Positions 24,589 to 36,506 of a stretch of 64,000 nt of DNA are shown piece by piece (within the stretch, counting starts at the first letter, position 1; every line of letters starts with the position of its first letter). The notes beneath the pieces are model-generated. The model was given only the letters and a program-made list of their open reading frames with translations. It did no database searches and was not told where the DNA came from. Origin of the DNA: Paraphysomonas bandaiensis (Eukaryota; Chrysophyceae); contig CBFFRP010000113.1 of the NCBI GenBank assembly GCA_965644295.1, positions 1-64,000 on the forward strand, in the 5' to 3' direction. A program made the translations under genes and the position numbers.

Positions 24589-26527
24589 TTATTTACATTC
24601 ATTTACAGTGGAGACTTTCTCGCTAACATACACGATGTCTTCTGACATTTTCATAGCTTCTGCAAACTTCAGTTTGTGTATGCTCTTAATTTCAGCTATG
24701 CTTTTGGTAGTAGCTTTAGTACCTTGGTCATCATGTCCTTTCCTTGCACAACCTTTTTTACCCATTCTCTTTTGTTGTGATTTATAAGACTGTCTTAAAT
24801 TATAAAATGCATCGTATATAAGATGAGCCTCCTCCTCTGTTCCTCCTGCAGCAACCACCCGACGCTCAATATGCCCTATCCACTCATTGGCTAAAACCTT
24901 CCCAGTCATAGCGAATACCTACATACAATAGTTACGACATAAGCTTGAGGTTCGTAAAACATACACGAGCCAAATGCTTCACCCTTCCTCCATCTAGTTG
25001 CTTGACAAATGCTTGTACCTCTTTGCGCGTCCACGCTTCAGGGCCACGAAATTGGCTACTTTCTATTTCCGCTCGGTTTGCAGATATCATAGCAGTAGCA
25101 AAGTCGAGTGTATTAAGTGTGTGATGTAGAGCGGATCGACAAGGTGATATATGTGAAATCAACAGTACAGAAGCAAATTTGCCTGAAGGAATCACACTGT
25201 CTCCATTTGTTGACGGAAATGTATCCGTACCAACATTTAAAATATCATTCTGGTCCATGTCAGAGTGCAAGACACATCTGACATCAGTACCCACAGTCTC
25301 AAGGGCCTCACGAAGTAAAAGAGTTAGTTTACTGTTTCTATAGGGTACGTAGGTACGATTGGTAGTCGTCGTGGGATGCCGAGCACGAGTGATATTCGCT
25401 CGAATACACTCCTGACACCACAAATTAGCGAAATAAGTGAGAACCATATATCTTACTTTCAGACAACCCAAAGAATAGTTGATGGCCTTCAATTCAGCAA
25501 TTTGTTCTTGGGAATGGTGTGCAGCCTCCCTGTGTGCAGGACACCATGTACACTTCAGATGTATAAGAGTATATAAAATATTCCACTAAACATGTAATAG
25601 CGTACCTAGATCGTTCACACCCTGCCAGATCTACGATATGAAAAACACCCTTACATATTGTACTGTCATCTGTAATATTAACGCTAGAATGAGGCCAAAA
25701 TGAGAACTTTATCACAGCATGGCTACGGGAGGAGCGTGTATTACCCACAGTATTAGCAGTTGCCCGATGTGAGACAAAGATATCAGATATTCTATGTATA
25801 TCCTCATAATTTACGATTGGAACACACTTGGAGTTTACATGGATATGCTTCTCCGCATCCTCTCGAATATGCAATTGGTGTAAGTCAGGCGTTTGAATGG
25901 AGTCAGAGTTTCGAGTCTCGTATGATATATCCAATAAATCATAACATGAATCTCCTCGCAATTCAAACATTGATACATAAAGCACTATATTATTGCGCAC
26001 GGAGTGTTGGAATAACTCGCAAGCGGAGAGATGGTACAAACTCATACTGGTGTGAGTTTTACCACTGGCTGTCACACCATAGCTAATGCACCAAGCTGAC
26101 TTACTATTGTACATTTGAAGTATCAAGGGCTTCACTGACTCATTGTATATGTCCTCTTCAGATGCTGATGGGCCATAAGCACGATCAACTTGATAACAAC
26201 TAGTTGAGAGCTGACCGGTCAACTCCCCGACATACGCCTCCTCCTGATGCACATAGACACAGCTCGGTTTATCTTCCACTACACTCACCGCCTCGAACTC
26301 ATTAATCTGTTGATTGATGCGGAGTTATATGCACAGTGTGTATTGATAGCAGTGTTCCTTACTCTTGATGTAACCCACGAGCCGACCACCTCCCTCTCTA
26401 TGACTGGACGACAACGAACACAAACCCTCACACCACAACCATAAGATAGAATGCTGTTGTTTGGATCCAGAGATTCGCGTTCGCATGGGCTGCTACGCCA
26501 TTGTTGTATAAGGTGTTGATAGTCCAT
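24589..26527 (-). CDS. Divergent short kinesin, N-terminal motor with SAM-like tail
   Basis: Five exons (26527-26363, 26306-25606, 25529-25457, 25411-24965, 24918-24589) give 571 residues. Motor landmarks: RVCVRCRP near residue 35, P-loop GVTASGKTHT (132), switch I NTRSSRSHAV, switch II DLAGCERS, then YVPYRNSKLTLLLREAL and HTLNTLDFA. The P-loop departs from the usual GQTGSGKT, and there is an insertion of about 30 residues between the KLTLLL and HTLNTL motifs. No long coiled-coil stalk follows. The motor is followed directly by a segment with SAM-domain character (EAWTRKEVQAFVKQLDGG to MTGKVLANEW) and a basic tail. I cannot assign a kinesin subfamily. The start codon lies 20 bp from a (CATA)n array shared with CTNNBL1. 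Confidence 0.82.
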
Positions 26528-26546
26528 ATCTTCTCAGAGTGATTTA

Positions 26547-27000
26547 ACATACATACATACATACATACATACATACATACATACATACATACATACATAC
26601 ATACATACATACATACATACATACATACATACATACATACATACATACATACATACATACATACATACATACATACATACATACATACATACATACATAC
26701 ATACATACATACATACATACATACATACATACATACATACATACATACATACATACATACATACATACATACATACATACATACATACATGCATACATAC
26801 ATACATACATACATACATACATACATACATACATACATACATACATACATACATACATACATACATACATACATACATACATACATACATACATACATAC
26901 ATACATACATACATACATACATACATACATACATACATACATACATACATACATACATACATACATACATACATACATGCATACATACATACTTACATAC

Positions 27001-27031
<31 letters not shown>

Positions 27032-27140
27032 CATACATACATACATACATACATACATACATACATACATACATACATACATACATACATACATACATAC
27101 ATACATACATACATACATGCATACATACATACTTACATAC

Positions 27141-27171
<31 letters not shown>

Positions 27172-27217
27172 CATACATACATACATACATACATACATAC
27201 ATACATACATACATACA
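26547..27217. repeat. (CATA)n tetranucleotide array filling a divergent promoter
   Basis: Almost pure CATA repeats over 670 bp of the 778-bp gap between the kinesin and CTNNBL1 start codons. A variant block, CATGCATACATACATACTTA plus a second CTTA, occurs at about 26978 and again at about 27118. The array therefore contains an internal 140-bp duplication. Confidence 0.97.
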
Positions 27218-27305
27218 GGGAGGTGCGTTGATTCCATGTTTATTATGTGGTTCTGTCGTATTGATTTGAGTGTATCGTATCGTATCATACAATACATCAG
27301 CAGTC

Positions 27306-29843
27306 ATGGACGATCATTTCGACCGGATGCTTGCTGCTGATAGTGCAGACAGCACAGGCAGCACTTCAGTTCACTCCAAATTCATTAAAGCTGATAAGTT
27401 CTCTGGAAGTAGGCGTGGATATGCATTCAAGATGGGTCCGAGTGGATTGGGCTACTATTATGATCCTGTTCAGGGCGCAGTGTTGGACGAGGAGCAAGAT
27501 GAGGTATGCGTGACGTATATCAATGTATATCTATGTATATCTGTATGGCATGGCAGTGTAGTTATATAAGAGTGCTGATGGCCGACACCTGCAGGCGAAA
27601 GTATCACGAAAGCGTAAATTAGATTCACTAAGTGGAAATGCACAAGCAGTTGACAAATCTGCAATTGATAAGTTGCTAGAAGATGCTGATCAAAACGAAA
27701 TTGAAATGCTTACGCCAATATCATTGAAACAAGTATGACACTGTACACTTTTCAAATGTAAAATCATGAAACGTATTCTTCAGATGCTCTTGACTTTCGA
27801 AAAGAAAATAACGAAGAATCAGGCTATGCGCATGAAGTATCCTGATCAACCAGAAAAGTTCATGGACTCCGAGCTTGATCTGCACAAGGAAATAAACAAT
27901 CTGTATGCCGTCTCCGCCTCCCCGGAGCTCTACCCTACGTTAGTGGAGGCTGGCTCTGTGATTTCTATTTTGGGAATGATTGCACACGAAAACACTGACA
28001 TCAGCATTGCTGCAATAGGGCTACTTCAAGAGCTTACTGACCCTGAGACGGTACTTGAGACGGAGGAGGCGGTTGTGATCGTGGATTCAATTCTGGCGGG
28101 ACAGGTAATTTTCCGAACCTGGCTTCAGCTAAGATAATAATAGTATTGGTAATGTAGGGGCTAGAACTTATTGTCCAGAATTTAAGTCGTTTGGATGAGA
28201 GTAACGAGGACGACGCCCAGGGCGTGCATGATTCCATGGCCATTGTGAGTTGCCCCATCGCTTGCTGAGTCACTACTAGTACTTATATTTCTGTCAGATC
28301 GAGAATCTTGTGGAGGTGAAACCTGAGGTGGCGGTTTCTGTCTGTGAAAAGACCCACATTCTCAAGTACCTTCTTATGCGGTACGTGCTTGCGATGACCT
28401 GAGCCTTCTGTGTTAATTACCTCCATTTTTATCACAGACTGAGAGTGAAGAAGTTCGATGAAAATAAACTATACTGCTCTGAAATTTTGTCCATACTCCT
28501 GCAGGCAGATGCTGCCAACACTGGGAGGTTAGGTACCATTGAAGGTGCGTTAGTATAGGGTGACTGTGTGCGGTGTAAATTTGATGACATCTATGTGTGG
28601 GTCAGGTGCAGAGGATGGGGTGGAGATGCTTTTGCAAATTGTCTTTCAGTACCGCAAGAAGGATCCCACAGGTTCAGATGAAAGGGAGTGTGTGCAAAAT
28701 ATGTTTTTGTGCCTTTGTACAGCTCTGATGCACGCCGACAATCAGACGAGGTAACTCAAATGTTAAGTTGTTTTTTTGGTGTTGACAAATACCCACAGAT
28801 TCAGGATGCGGGAAGGGTTCGAGTTAATGGCGAGATGTCTCAAGGAGAATAAATTCGCCGCTGGATGTGCTGTGCGCGTTCTCAGCTACGCTACGTCAGG
28901 AGACAGGTGTTTGTTTGTTCTATGGTCACTAGTTTTTATCTCACTTGGGATGCAGAACAAATTGCGAGCGTCTTCTCGAGGTGAACGGTTTGAGTCATCT
29001 CTTTCCTTTGTTTATGGGGCGTGGGTTCCCTTCATCATGCAAGAAAGGTAAGAATAATGTTGGATACAATGTAAATTTGACGTCTAGCTGCAGCGGATAG
29101 ACGAGAGATGGAGGAGGCCGTAATATCAACTATCAGTCAATTGTGTATGCAGCTACACGACTGCACTGAAAAGAGGGCTTCGCAAAGGTAACTTCTTTTG
29201 ATTCTAGTACTGAATTCACTGGCTACAGATTGTTGTCAAAATTTGCTGAAAGTGACTATGAGAAGACTGAGCGTTGCGTAGAGGTGACCTCTCGCGTTTA
29301 ACTATTTCGCAAGTAATATATGTACAGTTATTCATGAAGTTTGCGAAAGTTTTGGCACATACTGAGACCGAGCTCGACCATCTCATACTTACCTTGAAGG
29401 CACGAGTTTCCCGCGGGGGGATGGACGCAGAAGATGCCGCTGAGGAGCTGGATATGATTGACAACGATGATGCGCGATATCTTAAGGTGCAGTTTTCTCT
29501 GATATGTTTTCGTTGTGTTAATATACTCCTCTAGCGGCTTGATGGGGGGTTACACATGCTCCAGCAAGTTTCAGTTATCCTGGGATTCATTTGTGTCTTC
29601 CGAAACAGCGATACTGCTTGCATTAACAAAATTAGAAGTAAGCTGAGTACGGAGCACCATTCTCTACGAGATGTGCAAGCTGTTCTGAGGGAAATGGCTG
29701 CGAGCATTGGGGACGGAAAGATAAGTGACAGTTCTAGCGATGCCACTGCGGCTGCAAGTTTGAAACAGCGAAACACTCTTATTGCGTGGAGCGCATGTTT
29801 GGCATGTATTGAAGAAAATTTAGGCAGTAATAGTTCGACTTAG
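27306..29843 (+). CDS. CTNNBL1: Beta-catenin-like protein 1, spliceosome-associated ARM-repeat protein
   Basis: Thirteen exons (27306-27503, 27595-27732, 27784-28104, 28158-28244, 28298-28380, 28438-28544, 28606-28750, 28799-28906, 28956-29047, 29088-29187, 29229-29283, 29328-29486, 29535-29843) give 633 residues. The body matches CTNNBL1 throughout: LLTFEKKITKNQ, PEKFMDSELDLH, HENTDISIAAIGLLQELTD, ENKLYCSEILSILLQ and a C-terminal YLKRLDGGLHMLQQ. Known role: an armadillo-like nuclear protein associated with the Prp19/CDC5L complex that recognises nuclear localisation signals. The first 110 residues are an extension unlike the animal N-terminus, with a GYAFKMGPSGLGYYYD motif and a basic RKRK patch. 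Introns are mostly 40-60 nt. Confidence 0.9.
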
Positions 29844-30420
29844 CTAGCAATCGAGTATAATTTGAGTCATAAATAGCTGGTATCAGGAATATAACTTTTC
29901 CATGTTTCCGAGTCGTATAGTTTCAAATCCAGAATGCAAGCATACAATTGGACTGCGTAATAGATTACCTTGTGCAGTACATATGTAGTAACCAGCTATC
30001 TGGTTATTCTAACATGTAATCTCTTTTGTGAATGCTTATTCTTGTACAGAATGTTATACTAGAAATCTAGAAATGAAGCAATAGAAACGGACCTATGAGA
30101 TGAAGTCTAGGTGATAATGAATATAATAGGAGACAACTGACGACACAGACATACTGCTATACTGTATGCTGGTGACATAAAATCGAAGCAGACTCCCAAA
30201 GAATTCCATGTTATATCCAGGCTGATAGATCTGTATTGCGAAATTATCCAGTAAAACTGTTGTACTTCATGTATTTTTTGCACTCGAATTATCGAATTAT
30301 TGACCTTTGAACTTTGAGTAATGGATGTCTTATTATTAGCAATAGGCGTGTAAGAGAAAGAACTAATCTAGCATTGCAATTTAACTTACTAGTGCTTAAC
30401 TCTGATATTCTAATATTTTA
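29844..30420. other. Intergenic, 3' of CTNNBL1
   Basis: AT-rich, no gene seen. Confidence 0.35.
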
Positions 30421-31834
30421 CATATAAAAGATCTGATTATTACATGAGAGAACTTGTTGCATTTGTCTATCTATTATTCTAGACTAGTGATAACACAGAT
30501 TACGAAATGCTCAGTTGTCTCGGGACTGCTTGTGCATTGCTGCAAGCACCTTGGTGCAACCATCCCTTGTTTTACGTTTAGTCAGGTGGTCTTCCTTTGG
30601 GTAGTGTGTCTGGTGGTCCAGTTCCGTGTGCGAGCCGGGGGGAGGGGGGTGACGTGCCATTCTGTGAATGTGTGGCAGCGGGGGTTTTGTGTTCACTAGT
30701 TGTGGTTGGAATTCTGTCGGGAATGAGTGTCGTCTGCCTCCGGATCGGGTTGGCAGGCCCGCGTTGGGGACGACGTCTCTTGGGGGGCACGACTCTGGGG
30801 GTGGATGTTACTTTAAGTAGCTGGAGGATCGTCGGGTTGGTGGCGGAGTGTGTGTGGTGTGGTTGTGAGCTGGCGTTAGCCGAGGGTGGTGTCATTGTTG
30901 TCGTGTCGAGTCTGTGAAACCTACAGCCTCTGTTTTTGAGCATGTTTAGTCCTCCATTGTAGAGAGGGAGCAGAATTTTGGTGACTGATTTTTCGAGCTT
31001 GTGGAACTGGTGATCAAGTAGCGAGGTGAAAATGTTGTGGCCGAAAGCGTTAGCCAGTTGCGAGGCTGTTAGTTGGCCAGTCCAGTATCTCTCAACTTGA
31101 GGTGTGTCGGGATCCCAAGCAGCCCTCGCGAGTCTACGTAGGGCATTGTGTAGCCAGGGGATGGGTTGTCGTTTCTCATGGAGTTTTTGGTAAGCTGAGT
31201 TTGTTGTGCGTGGAAGGCTTTTTCACGTATTTGGGCGATCTCGGGGTGCGGACATTGGAGGAGCATGTGCGCCATGTTGTCCAAGTTGTGGTCGCAATCT
31301 GTACATTTGGCTGCTGTTGTGAGTTCGTCTCCTTGTTTGCCCTTGGCTCGATTTCTGCCCATCGCGTAGGATTTGTCCCACACGTATGCTGTTTCGCGAA
31401 TGCGGTCGTGAAATGGGACATAGCATTTGGGAGAGTTATTGGTCTTGAGGGGATGGAGTTTGTGTGGGAGCCTGGTTCCGCTGCGTGTCCAGTACTGCGA
31501 GTCTCGGGTTGCACTTGTGGGGTACGTGCCGTCCCGCGTGAGGATGTATTGGTGGAGGTCCCATTGGTGTTGGAGTTCGGTGACGTCCCCGAGCATGGGT
31601 CCGCAGTCGGTGTGGAGGAATTTGTCATATCTTCTCCATTGCCATTGGCCGGCAGTGAGGAATTCGTCGATGAGATGTGTGATCTCAGTTTTGACCACGC
31701 TGTAGTTTGTGCCGCCTAGTATTTTGTCTATCGTCGACCACTCCCCACTGGCGGCAGCGTCAGCTATGTAAATGCCGTAGTCATTGTAGTTCCATTTGTT
31801 CCAATCTTGTGTTCGGCGTTCTAATCTAATATTT
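30421..31834 (-). mobile_element. LINE 3' fragment, copy D
   Basis: Minus-strand order: truncated 5' end at about 31,834 inside an older LINE tail (copy E), C-terminal coding region, 3' UTR, structured element at 30521-30566 (closing pairs GGGA/TCCC, hairpin GCACC-AA-GGTGC, hairpin TGCTTG/CAAGCA), then a tail with TAATAATCAGATCTTT. Base composition is noticeably more GC-rich than the flanks, as in the ORF at 1-2673. Confidence 0.75.
30578..31833 (-). pseudogene. LINE polyprotein C-terminus, one frameshift
   Basis: The frame from 31833 to 31069 encodes about 255 residues with a zinc-binding motif typical of LINE C-termini: C-T-D-C, eight residues, then H-M-L-L-Q-C-P. Coding then appears to continue in another frame from about 31,080 to 30,578 (ASQLANAFGHNIF, a basic PPKRRRPQRG stretch, Pro/Thr-rich tail). 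A single frameshift near 31,075 would reconcile the two. There is no reverse transcriptase core. It may be the C-terminus of the same kind of element as the 1-2673 frame, but the two fragments do not overlap, so this is inference. Confidence 0.68.
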
Positions 31835-31842
31835 TACGCTAC

Positions 31843-31889
31843 GAAAGCTCCTTGTGCGTCACCGCAAGCTTCAAGGTGCAACCACTTTC
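31843..31889 (-). repeat. LINE 3' structured element, copy E
   Basis: Minus-strand element with closing stem GAAAG/CTTTC, the block GTTGCACC-TTGAAGC and GACGCACAAG, in the same orientation as copy D about 1.3 kb away. Its downstream TAGCGTAAAATATTAG runs directly into the truncated start of copy D. Confidence 0.7.
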
Positions 31890-32801
31890 GTCTGTCACTC
31901 AAATCAAACTATCAAACGCAGTGAGCAAGCAGAATGTTAACCAAATTGACTAGATTGAAGAATATTTCCCATTATAGCTTCTCAATAGTTCTAGTGTAAT
32001 GATTAAAACTACATGATAGCCTACTACCCCGATACGCTGCCAAACGAGGATAACCACTACTTTGTGTTGCTATACCGGGTGATACCACTAAGATTACTTT
32101 CAAAAGCATATTATCTTTTTATAGACTTCATGAGAATATTATTATCGTTTTATAGATTTCAAGAGAACTGATAAATTGAATCCGAAGGAATGTAGAAATA
32201 GGTGTTTGTTTGTCCCGCTTAAATATCATAAATATAGTACTCTTCTGCAAAATAGGTATTACAAGAATACTTGCCTCCGGTCCCTCCCCTATCTTGGAAG
32301 TACATACGTTGTGTGTAACAAAGCAAGCTTAAGGTTTAGGTAGTGCAAGGTTACCTTCAGCAACACATTCAACTCAAGCATTACATGATATTCTAATGTC
32401 ATGCACAATGCACACACATGATGATATTCAAATATTTTTGTAAAGCTACAACCGTGATGTACACTCACACGATACACGACTATATGCCCACTGCTGATGA
32501 TGAATAAAGGCACAACAGCAAATATATATTCACCCTTTTATGGGTATTTTGATATTGATTTCTTCTCAAGTACGTCATTAGTTATAATCATCTGCGTAAG
32601 AAAATATATGTCTGCTCTGATATTATCATTGCACCACAATCATCATTCATGTCAAATACAATATACTAGGTTGCTGTAACTACTGTAATATCTTCAACAG
32701 CGCTGTTGGCGATTGCCAGCAAGAATAAGGGTCACATGTACACTGTCTCCATAGAAATATTTACCATTGCTTTAGCAAACTATAAGAATAATATATTCTA
32801 G
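31890..32801. other. Intergenic, no gene seen
   Basis: AT-rich region 3' of the SPX gene. No reading frame with protein-like features. Confidence 0.35.
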
Positions 32802-34103
32802 TTACCACTGGCCGCTGACAGTGGTTCGTTTCTTCGATGGAGGGTAAGTATCTTCCGTTGCTTCGCCGCACTCCGCGAAGCACCTGGAAATCCCTGACTT
32901 CATAGTGACAGGTTTGAACGCAGTTGGCGATGATGTAGGACTTGATGGTGGATGTGAGGACGGAGGAGGCTGGTAAACTGCTATGCCCCCCTCACACACG
33001 GGAGACCCACGCAGGGAGGTTGACTGCAGACCTCGTGGTGTATATATACTCGCATTACCAGGACCAGCAGAGGGTGCAGGTACCAGCGCACCACTGCCAG
33101 ACACGCTTTTCATCCATGTAAGAATGCTCTGCATATTGGGGGCAGGGTCCGATACGTTGGCTCGTATTGAAGCCTCCAAAAGTGCCACAGTGCGAGCACT
33201 ATCATCCGACTCAGATCCAGGAGCAGAGGTAGTAGAGGGAGCAGGAGGGGCACTCGGTAGCGGATCTGAAGCATCAGACCCAGGAGAGGAACGCACAGTA
33301 GAGTTCTCCTCACTCTGAAGCTGACTTGCCTGGTAGTTCAGGTCACGTATTGCTTCGATAAAGAGCCGCTCTTCAGCCAACATCGGGCCAATACTGCTGC
33401 ACAGAAGACAACGTAGTCAGACACCATACTATTTTTCTTAAGCGCGTACCTGTGCAACGACTGGATTTCGTCAAACATAGCCTCTACTTCCTTCAGCTGA
33501 GACACAATATACGGGTACTGCGTAAAGTTCTGTTTGCTCATCACCTTGAGCATGAAAGCGTCTCTAGTCTTGTATCTATTAAACAAACAACATATGAAAC
33601 AAAACAATAACAAAACAATTATATTACCCAGTGCGCTTGTCATGTTTTTTCAAAATTTTACTGAATCCACAATAGTTCATAATCGCATAGTTCTCCAACA
33701 GTAAGACATCTTTATAAAACTTAACACAGGAGGCCATCAAACGAGTCCATGCGTGCATATCTTCAAAGTCATCATGCATACGCTGTTTCTTCAACATCTC
33801 TAGACCCCCCCACAATCTATCTCTACGAATCTTACACATGTCTTCACTAGACTTAAAAAACTCGGATGTTTTTTTCAGTTCTTTTTTTAGTAATCGAAAG
33901 AACTCAACCTCAGCTGTTGAGCATGATAACTGCTGATGAAGATTCTTTCCACTATTAACACTCTCTTTATCGTCCTTATTGTGCTCTTGTTCATGTACAA
34001 TGTCGTTTATTTTTCGTTTGAGATATTTATAATTTATCCAGAAAGGACCCCATTCAGGGTCAGACAGCTCGATCACTTGAAACAAACTCTTACCAAATTT
34101 CAT
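32802..34103 (-). CDS. SPX-domain protein
   Basis: Exons 34103-33628, 33575-33450 and 33396-32802 give 398 residues. The N-terminus MKFGKSLFQVIE, a KYLKRKIND segment, EVEFFRLLKKELKK, and ENYAIMNYCGFSKILKKHDKRT followed by Lys-rich helices form a standard SPX domain (residues 1 to about 215) with the conserved lysines of the inositol-pyrophosphate pocket. SPX domains sense phosphate status. The remaining 180 residues are Ser/Pro/Ala-rich and appear disordered, with no transporter, VTC or RING domain. It therefore resembles a stand-alone SPX regulator. The ATG at 34103 is preferred because SPX domains begin MKFGK. Divergent from the HDAC gene. Confidence 0.85.
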
Positions 34104-34696
34104 CGCCACAAATATGGCTGATATATACACAGGAGGGTAGAGGGTCGTAATATACTCCCTCGATATATAGTTTAACAGATGATGAGATTCTGTTCGTAGT
34201 TGGTCATGAGGGTTGAATATGAATATGAATATGTATGTATGTGTAGTCTGGGAACACTGTCAGCTGTTGAATCTGAATCTCTGAATCTCTGCAATCTAGA
34301 AGAACAACTCTTCCTACAGCACTACGTCATACAGAGTACGGTATACATACGTACACATATTGTATGATGGCCAGAACATGGAAACTATGGTATGTAGTTG
34401 TCAAAAGTATGATTTATATCTAAAAACTACGCTTTTGGCACACACTCTTCAATTTTCTGGGGTATCCATAGAAAATGCTTGGTATTGGAGTAACCATGTG
34501 TTGTGTTCTGAGCAGCACGCACACATGTGTGGGCGGTCTATCTATATGCACAGCTCATATCTATAGAAACGTCGTGTCCAAAGCTCATATTGCTTTAATT
34601 GTCTCAAGTTTTGTATTCTTCGTTACATTCGCAACATCTAGTTGTACTTGATATTATATTCATAGTGTGTTGTCACTGTATCTCAATTATAAGACA
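34104..34696. promoter_or_regulatory. Divergent promoter interval of SPX and HDAC genes
   Basis: Contains repeated GAATAT units followed by GTATGTATGTG (34,214-34,243) and GTATACATACGTACACATA near 34,340. It matches other divergent gaps in carrying short ATGT/ACAT runs, but I see no exact TACAGCAGTA. Confidence 0.35.
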
Positions 34697-36011
34697 ATGA
34701 TATGCGACGAGCCCACACCAGGCCCCAGACAGCGCAAGATGGGTTATGTGTACGAGGAATTATGCATGTAGGTTCTTAAACTACTTCATTTTAGTTATTT
34801 ACTGATAATTTATGTGCAGGTGGCATTCTGCTGGTTCACTTTCTTTTGACGATACGACAGAGCCATTGCCAAGTTGGGAGAGTCCTCTATCAAAAAGTCG
34901 TATTAATGGGTTACTAGAGGTTACTGGTATGACAAAGTACTTGACACGTGTGCGCGCGAGAAAGGCGACTAGAGACGAACTATTGCGATTTCATACTGCT
35001 CAATACGTCGACGGTGTGAAATGCATGAGCGACACCAATGGAGGTGACGCTGGTCAAATGGCGAGGTTTCAGAAAGGAGGCTATGAGATCGCTCTTCTAA
35101 GCGCTGGTGGTATACTTGCTGCCGTGGAGGCACTTATGAACGAGGATGCAGACAAGATAGAGAACGCTTATTGTCTTGTTCGCCCTCCTGGGCATCATGC
35201 TGAGCGGGACTTGGGCCGAGGGTTCTGTATATTCAACAACGTTGTGATTGGTGCTCTACATGCCAGGGAACTTCATGCCTCCCGTTACTCAGGTCCTCCC
35301 CTTCGTATTGCTATTGTGGATTACGATGTGCACCATGGGAACGGGACGGAGCAGGCCTTCTGGAGTGACCCGGACACTCTTTTCATATCAGTCCATCAAG
35401 ACAAGAACTTTCCTCTTGACACCGGGGCACTTCATGACACGGGTCATCCTGAACTAGCCCCCGGGTCAAATATAAATATCCCTCTACCACCTGGATCTGG
35501 ATGTGGCGCTTACGCTCTAGCATTTGACAGGGTGGTTATTCCAGCGCTACGTAGGTTCAAACCGGATTTCATATTTGTGAGCTCTGGATTTGATGCTTCT
35601 TTCGTAGACGAGCTCGCCAGAATGATGCTCTCCAGTGAAGCGTTTGCTGAAATTTCTCGCAAACTTTTGGCTGTTTCAGATGAACTGTGCCCTGGTCGAC
35701 TTTTGTTTGCCCACGAGGGAGGTTACAGTAAAGACTATGTGCCATATTGCGGACTGGCAGTTGTAGAAGTGCTCTCTGGAGTCCGTAGTGCTGTTGTGGA
35801 CCCGTATTTGTGTGAGGTAAACCAGTGGGGGTACCAAGACGTGCAGCCACATCAAGAAGCAGTTATCAATGCAGCAGCTGCTTTAGCTGGACTTTATCCC
35901 GATTCCGATACTAAGTCGAATAACGTTAACATTGCCGCAGCAGCGATTAAGCTTATTCTCTCAAGCGTTGATGAAACTCAACGGAAGGCAATACTTGACG
36001 AGATACAATGA
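34697..36011 (+). CDS. Class II-type histone deacetylase family protein
   Basis: Exons 34697-34767 and 34820-36011 join in the sequence VYEELCMWH to give 420 residues. Catalytic landmarks: RPPGHHAERD (His-His pair), GFCIFNNV, IVDYDVHHGNGTEQAF (zinc-binding Asp and His), SVHQDKNFPLDTG, FVSSGFDA (zinc Asp) and HEGGYS. Known reaction: zinc-dependent removal of acyl groups from lysines, or from polyamines or other small amides in some bacterial-type members. The compact single-domain form resembles class II HdaH-like enzymes more than animal HDAC4/5. The intron is 52 nt. Confidence 0.88.
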
Positions 36012-36506
36012 CAGTAGGTCCACTACTTTTGAATTTGAATAATATTTTTACTGAATTTAGAAACCTTATCAATGATAATAATAGAATTTCGCTTTCGATG
36101 AGTTGTGTCTAATTCATTTATAGTTTATTACTGAGTGACGACTTATGACCTATGTTTACGTGTGGTAATGTGTGCACCCAATCAATTGCAACCTTACTTT
36201 ATTTAACCTTTCATGCAACCACTTGAGATTATTGCTAAGAAAACGTATTGACTTAATATTTTATAGTCTAAACTAGCGCATGTAATACTGATATACCCTT
36301 CCTTTCATACCACTTATGTTACTCTATGACTGCAACCAAAGACACACTTATACCACAACTATGTACATAGACCTACTATCCCCACGTGATAAATCAATTC
36401 GGGCATCAATTAGACACTAAGTAATCATGTTATGTTCATACGAAGTACGTAGTGTATAGCGACGAGTATTTGCCTTCATTTCAGCTGTAATAGAATTACG
36501 TATCAG
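36012..36506. other. Intergenic, no gene seen
   Basis: AT-rich stretch between the HDAC gene and the LRR pseudogene. Confidence 0.35.

Noticed and set aside
18101-27217. Possible CRISPR or satellite arrays
   Set aside because: The unit is only four bases with no spacers, and the context is a eukaryotic promoter gap.
30597-31719. Plus-strand frames of 106 and 205 residues
   Set aside because: Antisense to the LINE C-terminal coding region, which has the zinc motif on the minus strand.
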